A DNA stretch of 33,410 nt, taken from NCBI RefSeq assembly GCF_003585885.1, contig NZ_NRHC01000088.1, positions 1 through 33,410 of the forward strand. Reading direction: 5' to 3'. Origin of the DNA: Psittacicella hinzii (lineage in GTDB: Bacteria; Pseudomonadota; Gammaproteobacteria; Enterobacterales; Psittacicellaceae). The notes under the pieces are model-generated. The model was not told the origin of the DNA. It saw only the letters and a list, made by a program, of their open reading frames with translations, and did no database searches. Positions 7,880 through 17,437 of this stretch are shown in pieces (the stretch's first letter is position 1; each line of letters opens with the position of its first letter). The translations under genes and the position numbers were made by a program.

Positions 7880-9328
7880 CTAGTGAGGAGAACCAAAACG
7901 AGTTTGTAGTTCTTTCTTGTGCAGAGAGATCGCATTAGTGCGAATACGACTGTCTTTAGCTGGGTAGAGGTAGTTAAAGATAAGCACAGTAATAAGTCCG
8001 GCAACTATAACTCCAATCCCCAAGAAGAGAAAGGTTTTCCCCATATATCTAGGTTCCATACTAATTAAGTAAATAATGATACTTGGAATAATGGTACGAA
8101 TACTCAAGAAGAGAGATGAAGCTGTACCGACCATATGGTTGTAATCCATTAAATAGATAGAAACTAGATTAGCATTTTGGAAACCGGTAAATAAGGCATT
8201 ACAAGTTTGCGCAATTACCAGACCTATAGGGCCAAGGAAGTAAAAGGCAACGGCAAAGTTAACTGCACAAAAGACAGTTTGTAAAAGAGTCGCGCTTACT
8301 AAAATCTTTTGTGGGTTAAATCTTTTAACTAAAGAGCCATTGAGGCGGTTAGCGAGAATGGTAAAAATTACCGGAATTATTGAGTAGTAACCAATTTGAT
8401 AAGGAGCTATTTGATAGTCACTTACAAGGATAGCTGAACAAAGAGCTGTCCAAGCAAATATTACCACCGCCATTAAACCACCAAGAAATAAACAAAGCAG
8501 TGATTTTACATTTGATAAAATCGTAGCGTAGTTCTTGATAATGGCTACAGGGTTAATTGATTGACGACGCTTTTTATCTAAGGTCTCTGGGATCTTAACT
8601 AAGAAGCAAAGAAGAGCAAAGATACAAATTGCCGAAAGAATCGTAAAGATCCAACGCCAACCTAAAGCTACCAGAACATAGCCACCAAGCAATGGCGCGA
8701 AAGCTGGAGCCATTAAGAAAAGAATCATTACCCAAGAGTTGTAAACTATAAAGTTTCTCGCTGAATAACTATCGCGTAAGATTGCCGTAGGTAAAAGCCC
8801 AAAGCAACTAAAGATCACTCCTTGACAAAAGCGTGCTACTTGCAGTTGCCCAAAGGTTTGGGTATTTATAAAGATAAAGTTAATTAGCACTGCTAATAAA
8901 GTACAGGCAATTAAAGAATTACGACGACCAAAGCGATCGGTAATTGGTCCCCAGATTAATTGTCCAAAACCTAGTCCAAGGAAGTAAGTTGCAGATAGAG
9001 TTTGGATTTGCGCGAGAGAAACATGATAATCTTGTGCTACTTCCAGAATTGCGGGATTAAATGAGGTGTTAGCTAGTCCGGGAGTAATTGAAACTAAAGA
9101 TAATAAGATGACAATAAAATAAGCAGGTGGGAGTTTTTTCTGTAAGGCTCTTTGATGTGTACTTATGACGTCATAATTTGAATGAGCTGAGGTATTCCCA
9201 CTCTCTTTTTTATGTCTATGCACAGTTTCATAGTGGGATTGGTAATCCCAAAACTCGACACGACGTTTGGGTGTTAGATTATGAGGAAGTTCGTCTTCCT
9301 CGGGATTGTTTGTTGAATTACTGGTCAT
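7880..9328 (-). CDS. MFS drug exporter, Bcr/CflA family
   Basis: Predicted 12-helix proton-driven exporter of the Bcr/CflA branch of the major facilitator superfamily; substrate unknown. The 482-residue protein has a hydrophilic N-terminal tail of about 68 residues, longer than the usual near-zero tail, before helix 1 (YFIVILLSLVSITPGLANTS). Family features are SLAQIQTLSATYFLGLGFGQ and motif A, GPITDRFGRRNS, between helices 2 and 3. Helix 5 carries the proline/glycine-rich stretch LMAPAFAPLLGGYVL. The ATG at 9328 lacks a good ribosome binding site, and no later Met precedes helix 1, so the long tail is probably real. It is divergent from the orphan gene at 9482 and shares a short promoter region with it. 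No repressor gene is adjacent. Confidence 0.85.
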   Translation of the reverse strand: MTSNSTNNPEEDELPHNLTPKRRVEFWDYQSHYETVHRHKKESGNTSAHSNYDVISTHQRALQKKLPPAYFIVILLSLVSITPGLANTSFNPAILEVAQDYHVSLAQIQTLSATYFLGLGFGQLIWGPITDRFGRRNSLIACTLLAVLINFIFINTQTFGQLQVARFCQGVIFSCFGLLPTAILRDSYSARNFIVYNSWVMILFLMAPAFAPLLGGYVLVALGWRWIFTILSAICIFALLCFLVKIPETLDKKRRQSINPVAIIKNYATILSNVKSLLCLFLGGLMAVVIFAWTALCSAILVSDYQIAPYQIGYYSIIPVIFTILANRLNGSLVKRFNPQKILVSATLLQTVFCAVNFAVAFYFLGPIGLVIAQTCNALFTGFQNANLVSIYLMDYNHMVGTASSLFLSIRTIIPSIIIYLISMEPRYMGKTFLFLGIGVIVAGLITVLIFNYLYPAKDSRIRTNAISLHKKELQTRFGSPH

Positions 9329-9413
9329 GATATTTTTTTATTATCAAAAATTAATGTGAAAGGATAAAAAGCTTTACTTTGCAGGCATTTACAGACAAAG
9401 GAGAGCTTTATAT

Positions 9414-9419
9414 ATTATA
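9414..9419 (-). promoter_or_regulatory. -10 element for the MFS exporter
   Basis: Minus-strand TATAAT, 86 bases before the exporter ATG; no good -35 at the standard distance. It lies back-to-back with the plus-strand -10 at 9447-9452. Confidence 0.5.
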
Positions 9420-9446
9420 GCAAAGTCAAAGCGCGCGATCTTAAGG

Positions 9447-9452
9447 TATAAT
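9447..9452 (+). promoter_or_regulatory. -10 element for the orphan 1467-residue protein gene
   Basis: Consensus TATAAT, 29 bases before the ATG at 9482, implying a leader of only about 20 bases. The -35 region (AGTCAA at 9424) is poor. No Shine-Dalgarno sequence is seen before the ATG. Confidence 0.55.
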
Positions 9453-9481
9453 ATTCTTGTTAAACAACCTCATAGATTAAT

Positions 9482-12400
9482 ATGACAAAAACAGTTTTTT
9501 CACTTTCAGAGGATCCATTAGATCTCCCTGAAACTAAGGTAAAATTAAGTTTTTCTCAACTTATGGCTAACTTACAGTTAATGCTACGCATTCGTGCATA
9601 TTTGTGGGATAAACTGCCAGAAGGCTTGGGAAAGAATTTAGCCGAGCAACTGCATTTAAAATATGCTGCAAGTGTGCAAGGGCTAATTTGTCCGATTTTA
9701 TCTTTAAATGACCAAGGACAAATAAGCAAAATAGTAGTGAACTACTACTTTGCCGGTTACGCAACGACCTTACGTAAACCGTTTCAAAATTTACTACAAA
9801 ATTTAAAAAAAGAAAGAGAGTTCTACACGCTTGCTAGAGTAGAGTTTGAAGAACGTGTAAACCCTGAACTGTATAAACTAGCAACAGAATATGATTTACA
9901 GTTACAACGTCAAAGTCGTATTGACTTAAATGACTATTATCATGAACAGCATATTAGCCAAGAGTTAGAAGATCAACAACTTGCTTTGCTCTTAGGCGTT
10001 AACCCCGAAGAACTCAACCATTTAGTTAAAGGCAAAGAAAGAGACTTCTATAAACTCCTTCGTCAACATGAAAAACAATTACAAGCAAATGTATTTGATG
10101 TTGATAATCCTTTGCTAAGTGAACAAATAAGTGCTTATGTTGAAGACCAGTTAGAGACACGTACTACTTACTATCAAGCGCAGCAATTAGCTGAGCAACA
10201 AAAGCGTTTGCTCGAAAATTATCAAGATGTAAGTAAGGCTCCTTTACCTGATTATGTTACGCGTGAACAAATGCGTACTGGTATTTTCTGGGAGCTTTTG
10301 GGGCAGTCTTTAGTTGAGGGAGATAATGCTTTATTTGCTCAAGAAGCTCGTGAGCAATTTGCACGTCAACAAGCGCAAAGACGAGCTGAAGTCTTTCAAG
10401 CTTATCTTGAGCGCGCAAATAGTGAAACTGCCGAACCCAAACTAGATTTAACAGCTGAACAAGCTTTACGTCAAGAAAAGGACAAGCAGTTAATCGTAAC
10501 TGCTAATTTTGCTTTAATCTCTCAAGAGTTACAAGCTGAATTAAATAGTTTTGTGCGTGAGTTAGTGCCTCAAGTCATGACTCATTTTGCTTACCAAGCA
10601 TGGCAGAATTTTAATTTAGGTTATGCAGATAGATACCATGAAGCTAAGGAAATTTTAGAAACAAATCCAGAACATGCACATGCGCGTGCAGTTATGGATA
10701 GTTTTTTATTGCCAATTAAGCAAGATATGCTTGATGGCTTTGCTTTAAATGAGCTTAAATTAGTGCAAAGAGCTATTTGGCAAATAGGTAAGCAACAAGT
10801 AACTTATGGTAAAGAGATTGCGCAATTTTTTACCCAAGCGTTACAAATGCCGGTTAATCTCTTTAAACTAGGGGAATGCTTTGCCTATAGTGAGCAAGAA
10901 CCACAATACTGGGCGGTAGATACAGTTTTAGCTTGCTTTTCTTGGTCTGAGTTTAAAGAAAACTACCTTGAGCAAACAATAAAACCTTTATTTTCTACAG
11001 AACTCTTGCAGAAAATAAGTTTTATGAGCTTAGCAGAGTATAACCAAGTAGAGCAGAAATTAGAGCAAGGTGAATTTGTAGTGCCAACGGCTATAAGTGG
11101 AGAAGAGTTAGACACGTCTTTACAAGGTTTGCAAGAACTCTTTGCTTATAAGCAAGCATTGCATGAGCAATTAGCTTCGCTTGAAAAAGCTTTAGCAAAT
11201 CCATCACTTGCTAAATACCAAAACTATTTCCAAGAGCTGTCTCTTGCTGTTAGCAATAACTTGGAGTTACTTGAGCAATTAACTAGCCAAGTAGGTGCTT
11301 TAGAGCAAATGAAGCAAGCTAGCTTAAAAGATGGAAGTAAATCGCAATTAAGTTTGCCTGCAGAGTTTGAGCAGAGTTTAGCAAAACTTCTTTCTTTACC
11401 AGCAAACGGTATGACGTTAGAGGCTGGGCAAGAGCAGGAGAATTTAGCTCAAGCAAATGAGCTAGCTGAGCTTGCTGAAGTAAAAGCGCAGAGTGCTAAA
11501 CTTGCTCATTGGCAACAAGAAATGACTACTACTCTTAAAGCTCTAGCTACTAGTCTTAAACCTCTTTTAGATTTATCAGTTTTACCAGCACTAGATAATG
11601 AAACTGGTAAAGGAGAGAAAAAAGCAGCACAAAACTATGCACAAGAAAATGACAATGCGCAAGGAAATGAGCTCGATATCGAAAAAGCGAGCAAAGAGCA
11701 AGATGCTGAAGCTTTTAGTGAGAAAGATGTAATCTCGGCTGCGCAATGGGAGAAGTTTGCTCAAGATATTCAAGCTAAACTCCAAGAGCAAGATCTTGAG
11801 TTTGAGTTAAGACAAGAACAAAGAGAAGCTCGTGTACAAGCGCAACGTGTAGCTGAACAAAATCGCAAACAAAAACAGCCTAAGCAACCTAAGCAAGTCG
11901 AGGAGGTAACTCCTGAAGAAAAGGTTGCTTACTGGCGAGATTTTGACTATAAAGCCCGTATAGGGGCGCAGTTAGCAAGTAACACAGGTATTTATCATTC
12001 TGATGGGCAAGTAGTTGAGCAAATGCAAGAGTTTGTTAAAGCTTTACGTAAAGAGCTCTTTCGTAGTCAAACTTTTAACGTTAATATCAACAAGGTGCCT
12101 GCTGAACTAAGTAAGCAGTTAGTTAAAGAGAAAAATGCTTACGAATTGGCTTTAGCGAGAGGTTATAATCCAGCTTATCAACTGCTTCGTTTACAAAATG
12201 AGTTTTTAGAGCGTCAAATTAAACGTGGACGTAAAATAAAAAACTATCTTGTTTATGCCAAAGATTTTGTTGAGCAAATGCCACAAGATTTATTTTTCCA
12301 TGATCAAGAAGCGCCATATCTCGGTAAGCAAGGTATGATCTTAGCCTTACAGGCTGATATAAGTCAGAGTGGAGGAGCGACTAACTCTCACAGTGATGAA

Positions 12401-13885
12401 CCTGAAAGTCTTGAGTATAGTCAAAATCGAGTTAATAAAGTTGAACTGGATCCAGACCTACCTCTTGATGTCGCTATCTACCAGCTAGTTGAAAAACGTT
12501 ACGAGCGTAAAGACAGAGACTTCCTCAATAGTCTTTTACGTCAGTATGATAGCTTGATTGCGCAAAAATCTAAGTTAAAAGGCAAGGATTTGATTTTTGC
12601 AGCTGTAACCAAGGATTTACCTGATGCTAAGCAAAAACAAGTCAATGCCTTAGAAAAGCGTTTACTTAAAAGTACCAAAGAAAACTTAGCTGTTATTATT
12701 CCCGTGATTAATGCGGTGTATGAGCAACAGCAAATTGAAAATCCTTGGTTAGCAGATAATTACCAAGATTTTGATTTGCTTCAAGCTTTACGTGAAGTTA
12801 ATCAGCTAGGATTAGTAGTAAATGATCTACGTACTTTAAGCGCAAGACTGAATAAGCATGCTCATCCTAATTTTATTAGTGTAATTAGTTTGGTTGAAGA
12901 GTACCAAGAGTTAATCGGTTTTAAACTCATAAAATTCTCTGATGAGCAGGACGAACCTTTAACTCTAGAGCAACTTGAAGCCAAAGCGCAAAGCGATGAT
13001 AAGTATGCGCAACTGTTAAAAGATCCAGTTAAACTCGAAGCTTGGCTAGCTGAACGTGAAGCCCAAGCGCGTAAGCAAGAGCAACTCTTTACCGAGCTGG
13101 CAACTAAAGTTAAAGAGCAAGGACAAGAGCAAGATTTTGCTGAACAAGTAGATTTAATTAAACAGCACCGTCAACTTGCTTCGCAAAGTTATCAACGTCC
13201 ATATGTCGCCTCTTCAACTTTATCAGCAACTGGACAAAAGTTTATGCAACAGCGTGGGCATAAACCAGTTAGTGCAGTACGTGAGTATCAAGAGGAGCAT
13301 GGTTTACGCTTACCACAAGTTATAGAACAAGAAAATCTTGATCTTATTCGTGTCTACCAAAGATTAGTGTTAAACCCTGACTTGATTGAAGCCGAGCTTA
13401 ATTCTAAAGAAAGCAATACGCAAGTATTCGCTATCTATAGTCAAGCTCCAGAGCTAGAAACTCTTGATTATAGTAAAACTGAAGCTCCACATTTAGCGCA
13501 AAGCTTCCCACGTAAGAGCAAAGATTTTGCCTCTCTGTTTGAATTTAAAGTAATTAAAGAAGAACAGCAGTGGCAAAAAGACGAGCATGCACCTCAAGTG
13601 GTTGAGGAAGAGCTTGAGTTTGCAGGAGTGAGTGATCTCTCTCATGCGCCTCTATATGGCCAACGCCAAGCACAACAGCGTGCCAAAGTTGAGCAACTTA
13701 TGGAGCCACCAGAGTTTACTCCGGAAGAAGTTGAGAGAAAACTTGAAGAAATTGCTCAACGTCATCGTAAACGTCGAGCACATTTTGCTGCTCTCGATCG
13801 TGAGCTACAAATTTTAGAGCACGCAAAGGCTAGCGGTTCAGGAGCAATGCCTAATAGTGAAAGGAAACTAAAAGAACCTAAGTAG
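9482..13885 (+). CDS. Very large Gln/Glu-rich helical protein, unrecognised
   Basis: I do not recognise this 1467-residue protein. It has no signal peptide and no membrane segment, so it is probably cytoplasmic. Composition is dominated by Gln, Glu, Ala, Leu and Lys, with long predicted helices and probable coiled coils. Only a handful of Cys occur, all in the first third. About residues 1-610 look helical and moderately ordered (near the start, GQISKIVVNYYFAGYATTL). Roughly 640-815 is low-complexity and charged, ending in KQKQPKQPKQ. About 815-1150 looks like a second ordered block (VAYWRDFDYKARIGAQL; LLQALREVNQLGLVVNDLR). The C-terminus is basic (RHRKRRAHFAALDRE). I see no Walker, nuclease or zinc motif. 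It is monocistronic: a promoter lies just before it and a strong terminator after it. The start is the first ATG after the -10. A scaffold-like role is possible but only a guess. Confidence 0.8.
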   Translation: MTKTVFSLSEDPLDLPETKVKLSFSQLMANLQLMLRIRAYLWDKLPEGLGKNLAEQLHLKYAASVQGLICPILSLNDQGQISKIVVNYYFAGYATTLRKPFQNLLQNLKKEREFYTLARVEFEERVNPELYKLATEYDLQLQRQSRIDLNDYYHEQHISQELEDQQLALLLGVNPEELNHLVKGKERDFYKLLRQHEKQLQANVFDVDNPLLSEQISAYVEDQLETRTTYYQAQQLAEQQKRLLENYQDVSKAPLPDYVTREQMRTGIFWELLGQSLVEGDNALFAQEAREQFARQQAQRRAEVFQAYLERANSETAEPKLDLTAEQALRQEKDKQLIVTANFALISQELQAELNSFVRELVPQVMTHFAYQAWQNFNLGYADRYHEAKEILETNPEHAHARAVMDSFLLPIKQDMLDGFALNELKLVQRAIWQIGKQQVTYGKEIAQFFTQALQMPVNLFKLGECFAYSEQEPQYWAVDTVLACFSWSEFKENYLEQTIKPLFSTELLQKISFMSLAEYNQVEQKLEQGEFVVPTAISGEELDTSLQGLQELFAYKQALHEQLASLEKALANPSLAKYQNYFQELSLAVSNNLELLEQLTSQVGALEQMKQASLKDGSKSQLSLPAEFEQSLAKLLSLPANGMTLEAGQEQENLAQANELAELAEVKAQSAKLAHWQQEMTTTLKALATSLKPLLDLSVLPALDNETGKGEKKAAQNYAQENDNAQGNELDIEKASKEQDAEAFSEKDVISAAQWEKFAQDIQAKLQEQDLEFELRQEQREARVQAQRVAEQNRKQKQPKQPKQVEEVTPEEKVAYWRDFDYKARIGAQLASNTGIYHSDGQVVEQMQEFVKALRKELFRSQTFNVNINKVPAELSKQLVKEKNAYELALARGYNPAYQLLRLQNEFLERQIKRGRKIKNYLVYAKDFVEQMPQDLFFHDQEAPYLGKQGMILALQADISQSGGATNSHSDEPESLEYSQNRVNKVELDPDLPLDVAIYQLVEKRYERKDRDFLNSLLRQYDSLIAQKSKLKGKDLIFAAVTKDLPDAKQKQVNALEKRLLKSTKENLAVIIPVINAVYEQQQIENPWLADNYQDFDLLQALREVNQLGLVVNDLRTLSARLNKHAHPNFISVISLVEEYQELIGFKLIKFSDEQDEPLTLEQLEAKAQSDDKYAQLLKDPVKLEAWLAEREAQARKQEQLFTELATKVKEQGQEQDFAEQVDLIKQHRQLASQSYQRPYVASSTLSATGQKFMQQRGHKPVSAVREYQEEHGLRLPQVIEQENLDLIRVYQRLVLNPDLIEAELNSKESNTQVFAIYSQAPELETLDYSKTEAPHLAQSFPRKSKDFASLFEFKVIKEEQQWQKDEHAPQVVEEELEFAGVSDLSHAPLYGQRQAQQRAKVEQLMEPPEFTPEEVERKLEEIAQRHRKRRAHFAALDRELQILEHAKASGSGAMPNSERKLKEPK

Positions 13886-13930
13886 GTGATGGCGAGTGTG
13901 GGCTAGCGAGTGTGGACTATCTGTAAGGAA

Positions 13931-13970
13931 AACAATAAAACCTAGAGGGAAACCTCTAGGTTTTATTGTT
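13931..13970. terminator. Strong bidirectional terminator between convergent genes
   Basis: An 18 bp perfect stem (arms AACAATAAAACCTAGAGG and its complement) closed by a GAAA tetraloop, with T-rich 3' ends on both strands. It serves the plus-strand orphan gene (stop at 13885) and the minus-strand lol genes (stop at 13995). Confidence 0.92.
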
Positions 13971-13994
13971 TTTTATGCTTTTTCTTGTTCAGGC

Positions 13995-15437
13995 TTAGGC
14001 AAGGAGATTAACGTCTACTTTATTTTTGTTGGTAAAGAGACTAGTTAAGAGGGCTGTAGCTAAAGCTACAAGTAAAACTGATCCAGTGATTATTAACATA
14101 TCACTAAGTTTAAGTTCAACTGGAATATAGTCGATAAAGTAATTAGAAGCACTAATTACTTCAACTCCAGCGTCAAGTAATGCTGTACTTAGATATTCTA
14201 AGGCAAAACTTAAAAGAGCGCCAAGAGTTAAACCAATAACCACAGCATAGCCTGCGAGGATTAAACTATAGTAAATAAAGATCTGGTGAATTTGCCAAGT
14301 AGATAAGCCTACGGCTTGCAAGCTGGTAATTGATTTTTTCTTGTCACGAATTTGAATTAAGATCGAACAAATAATGTTAAAGCTTGCTAAGGTTAAGACA
14401 AAGATTAGACCTATATTTAATAAAGACTTAATCATAGGAATATCGTGATAGATATTTGGATAGACTTGTCCCCAAGTTGTGTAGCTAATGCTTTGTTGGC
14501 TTGTCCAACCTTGATAAGGAACTATGTTGAGATTGTCAGGATCAACTAGTTTGATTTGGAAAGCATTAGCAATATCTTGTGCTTTTATCTTGCCAGCTTG
14601 GCTAGTTAGAAGACAATTAGCTTCTGGATCTTTTACCGGAGTAATTTCTCCATTAGCACCAACGTTTGGGTATGGACAATTGGAGTTAACTAAGCCCACA
14701 ATTCCCATAGCATCATAGATATTGTACAAAGTGAGCTCTTTATCAAAGAGTCCATTAGAGTCTATGATCCCGCTAACAATAAAGTATTGGTTTTGCTCTA
14801 AACGGCTGTTTTGACTAAAGATATACATGCGAACAAAATCACCTACTTCGATATTTAGATTTTGGGCAAGTTGCTTGCCTAGGACAATACTTGGCGTATT
14901 GAGGTAGGTGTTGTATTCGTCTTGGTTCTTAGTATGGGCTACGAGCAAGTTAGCTTTAGCAAGGAGAGAGTTCTGACTATAAGGATCCAGACTGGAGGAG
15001 ATTAAAGTGGTTAAACCACCTTGTTGTTTCAGGTAATCACCTAGACTACTTACTTGCGCAAAGCTTTGCGGTTCAACGGCAAAGGCTTGTACAACTTGAC
15101 GTTGCGTCCCGTTTTCAAGAAGCACGGTTTTGCTTACTAGCGGAGTTATGGCTGCGACATTACCAAACTGTTTAAACTCTTTTTCTAACCTTGCGCCATC
15201 GATAAAGCTCTGGTTATTGGGAGTAAAAACTACTGCTTGCGGGATTAGGTTAAGAAAACGGCTGTGCAGTTGTTGATCAAAGCCGTTTAACACCGCATTG
15301 GTAAGTAAAAGAATGGAAATGCCGAGAATAATTCCAAGTTTGGTTAACCAATTGATAAAAGAGAGAACACGAATACTAGATTTGTGTTTATAAAAACGCC
15401 AAGCGATCATCAAAGTTAATTTGGGAAGCTTAGGCAT
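13995..15437 (-). CDS. lolE: Lipoprotein-release ABC transporter permease LolE
   Basis: Inner-membrane subunit of LolCDE, which extracts outer-membrane lipoproteins from the inner membrane and passes them to LolA. The 480-residue protein has the LolC/E plan. Near residue 35 is a membrane helix (LGIILGISILLLTNAVLNGF), followed by a large periplasmic domain to about 335. Three C-terminal helices follow (IGLIFVLTLASFNIICSILI; YYSLILAGYAVVIGL; MLIITGSVLLVALATALLT). The N-terminal MIAWRFYKHKSS...LSFINWLTKLGI resembles the LolE start. It is somewhat longer than usual (about 415 residues), the extra lying in the periplasmic part around VNSNCPYPNVGANGEITP. Its ATG overlaps the end of lolD by 8 bases, indicating translational coupling. 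The LolE/LolC assignment rests on order and the N-terminus and could be swapped. Confidence 0.88.
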   Translation of the reverse strand: MPKLPKLTLMIAWRFYKHKSSIRVLSFINWLTKLGIILGISILLLTNAVLNGFDQQLHSRFLNLIPQAVVFTPNNQSFIDGARLEKEFKQFGNVAAITPLVSKTVLLENGTQRQVVQAFAVEPQSFAQVSSLGDYLKQQGGLTTLISSSLDPYSQNSLLAKANLLVAHTKNQDEYNTYLNTPSIVLGKQLAQNLNIEVGDFVRMYIFSQNSRLEQNQYFIVSGIIDSNGLFDKELTLYNIYDAMGIVGLVNSNCPYPNVGANGEITPVKDPEANCLLTSQAGKIKAQDIANAFQIKLVDPDNLNIVPYQGWTSQQSISYTTWGQVYPNIYHDIPMIKSLLNIGLIFVLTLASFNIICSILIQIRDKKKSITSLQAVGLSTWQIHQIFIYYSLILAGYAVVIGLTLGALLSFALEYLSTALLDAGVEVISASNYFIDYIPVELKLSDMLIITGSVLLVALATALLTSLFTNKNKVDVNLLA

Positions 15438-16143
15438 AGTTTAGTAATCTCCCTTTATCGAGATGCCAACGAATCGGTAAGCTTTGGGCAATATTCAGAT
15501 CGTGGGTAACTAAGAGAATGCTTGTAGCAAAGTCTTGGTTAATACGATGAATTAACGCCATAACCTCGTTAGAGGTTTCTTGGTCTAGGTTACCTGTAGG
15601 CTCATCGGCAAGAATAATTTTAGGATTATTTATTAAAGAGCGGGCAATAGCCACTCTTTGTCTTTCTCCACCAGAAAGTTGATCTGGGAAGTGGTGCATA
15701 CGTTCGCCAAGTCCCATATACTCTAATAACTCTTGCGCACGTTTACGTGCTTGTTTGAGATCAGCTTTGCCAATTTGCGCCGGTAAGAGTACGTTTTCTA
15801 AGGCATTAAAGTCTGGTAATAGGTTATGAAATTGGAAAATAAAACCTATCTCTTGATTACGGAGAGCATTAATCTCTTTGGCAGACATTTTTGCGAGGTC
15901 TTTCCCGCGCCAGTAAATAGTATCTTCTGGTACTTTTTCAAAGCCAGCAAGGAGGTAAAGTAAAGAAGATTTACCATTCCCAGATTTACCAACCAGAGAA
16001 ATTTGCTCTCCCTCTTTAATACTAAAGTTGAGATCAGAAAAGATTATAGTGGCTTGCTCTTGAGACGCAAGAGCTCCATGAGTAACTTTGGCTTGGTTAT
16101 TAATATAAGCCAAAGAGAGATGTTTAACTTCAAGAATAGTCAT
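15430..16143 (-). CDS. lolD: Lipoprotein-release ABC transporter ATPase LolD
   Basis: ATP-binding subunit of LolCDE on the cytoplasmic face. At 237 residues it has the family's usual size. Walker [10 protein letters not shown] is near residue 52, the Q-loop region is [18 protein letters not shown], and the ABC signature [15 protein letters not shown] is near 151. Walker B is [13 protein letters not shown], and the switch histidine is in [11 protein letters not shown]. The spacing and the [18 protein letters not shown] segment are typical of the LolD/MacB-like group. About 15 extra residues ([15 protein letters not shown]) are inserted near the N-terminus between the first beta strands. It starts 3 bases after the lolC stop and overlaps lolE, so the three are one translationally linked unit. 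Confidence 0.95.
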   Translation of the reverse strand: MTILEVKHLSLAYINNQAKVTHGALASQEQATIIFSDLNFSIKEGEQISLVGKSGNGKSSLLYLLAGFEKVPEDTIYWRGKDLAKMSAKEINALRNQEIGFIFQFHNLLPDFNALENVLLPAQIGKADLKQARKRAQELLEYMGLGERMHHFPDQLSGGERQRVAIARSLINNPKIILADEPTGNLDQETSNEVMALIHRINQDFATSILLVTHDLNIAQSLPIRWHLDKGRLLNYA

Positions 16144-16146
16144 AAT

Positions 16147-17433
16147 TTAGCGTAAAACTTGAGCTGGACGAATGCGAATAATAAAGTATCCGGCAATCGC
16201 AGTAGTTAGAAAGATAACAGCTGTACAGCTCAGATAAGTTAGAGCAATACTTGGGTAGTTAATTTCGAGCGGGATATTAATATTAATGTACTGATTGTAC
16301 TTATCCCAAAAATGAGTAATGCAGAAAAAGAGGACAATACTTATTAAGTTACCTCGGATAAGTAGACCTAGTACCATTGCTAAAAACACTTGATTGAGTT
16401 TAGCAGGAGGCATACCAAGAACATTTAAAATAGCAATATCTCGATCTTTTTCCACAATAATAAAACTAAAGGTAATTAAGCAACTTAAGATGGCAATAAT
16501 AATGAGCAATGAAGTTAAGGTTGTGGTTACACGCCCCTCAGTCTTAATTGCATTAAAGATTACCGCATAGCGCTGGCGCCAATCGCTAGCGCTAACTATG
16601 CCAAGCTTGTCGCCATTAATAGTTTGTGGGTTAGCGCTATAGCTATAGTTAGCTTGTGCTTCTAGACCCAGTTTAGGGATAACTTGCTCAATCTGTAACG
16701 GATCTTTTAAAAAGATATTGATTTGTTGTAAATTGCTCGTGAGGTTTAAACGAGCAAGATCATAGAGATTGGCGTACCAAGTATCATTGAGAGAAGCGTC
16801 GTTATAGATATAAGCAATAGTAAACTGACGCATCACCGGCATAAAGCCTGTTGGTAAGTAAGTAGACTTATTACTATTAATTAAAGTAACTTTATCACCA
16901 ATTGTTAAAAGGTAGCTATGAGCAACACTTGCCGGAATTGCCAAAGTAAACTGTCCACGCGGAAGGTCAAAGTTTGCTACTTCAGGAGGAATGTTTAAGG
17001 GAGCATTTGTATTAGTATTTAGTTGTTGACGCGTTTGTGGATTGTCATTATCTAAACCAAATACTTGGGCTTCCAAAATACGTTCGTTTACCTGAATAAA
17101 AAATTGCCCACCAGAGTAAAGGTTGAGTTGATTAATATCCTTAGCTATTGGACTTTGGATTAACTCTTGCATAGCCTGACTAAGCTGTGGCGTAGTTTCT
17201 CCGTTGACCTTAGCTAAGGGCTGATTAAACTCAACAATAATTTGTGGAGTGTAGTTTAAGAGGCGATCCTTCTGGAATTGTTGCATAGAGTAGAGTACAG
17301 AAGTAATCAACGTAATAGCAAGGGTTGCTAAGACAAAAGCAACAATTGACAGTAAGTAACTAATACGGGTAAAGCGAGTGCGACGCACCGCTTTACCAAA
17401 TCGTTTACTTAAATAGAGTACGGTTGTAAACAC
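16147..17433 (-). CDS. lolC: Lipoprotein-release ABC transporter permease LolC
   Basis: Second membrane subunit of LolCDE; in known systems LolC carries the periplasmic hook that binds LolA. The 428-residue protein has an N-terminal helix (SIVAFVLATLAITLITSVLY), a periplasmic domain to about residue 295, and three C-terminal helices (SLLIIIAILSCLITFSFIIV near 315, a second near 355, and ALTYLSCTAVIFLTTAIAGY near the end). KDRDIAILNVLGMPPAKLNQVF is the conserved cytoplasmic coupling region that contacts LolD. Translation begins at GTG, 4 bases after the recB stop, with no clear Shine-Dalgarno sequence, so it probably depends on ribosomes finishing recB. That linkage to recB is unusual. Confidence 0.88.
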   Translation of the reverse strand: MFTTVLYLSKRFGKAVRRTRFTRISYLLSIVAFVLATLAITLITSVLYSMQQFQKDRLLNYTPQIIVEFNQPLAKVNGETTPQLSQAMQELIQSPIAKDINQLNLYSGGQFFIQVNERILEAQVFGLDNDNPQTRQQLNTNTNAPLNIPPEVANFDLPRGQFTLAIPASVAHSYLLTIGDKVTLINSNKSTYLPTGFMPVMRQFTIAYIYNDASLNDTWYANLYDLARLNLTSNLQQINIFLKDPLQIEQVIPKLGLEAQANYSYSANPQTINGDKLGIVSASDWRQRYAVIFNAIKTEGRVTTTLTSLLIIIAILSCLITFSFIIVEKDRDIAILNVLGMPPAKLNQVFLAMVLGLLIRGNLISIVLFFCITHFWDKYNQYININIPLEINYPSIALTYLSCTAVIFLTTAIAGYFIIRIRPAQVLR

Positions 17434-17437
17434 AATT

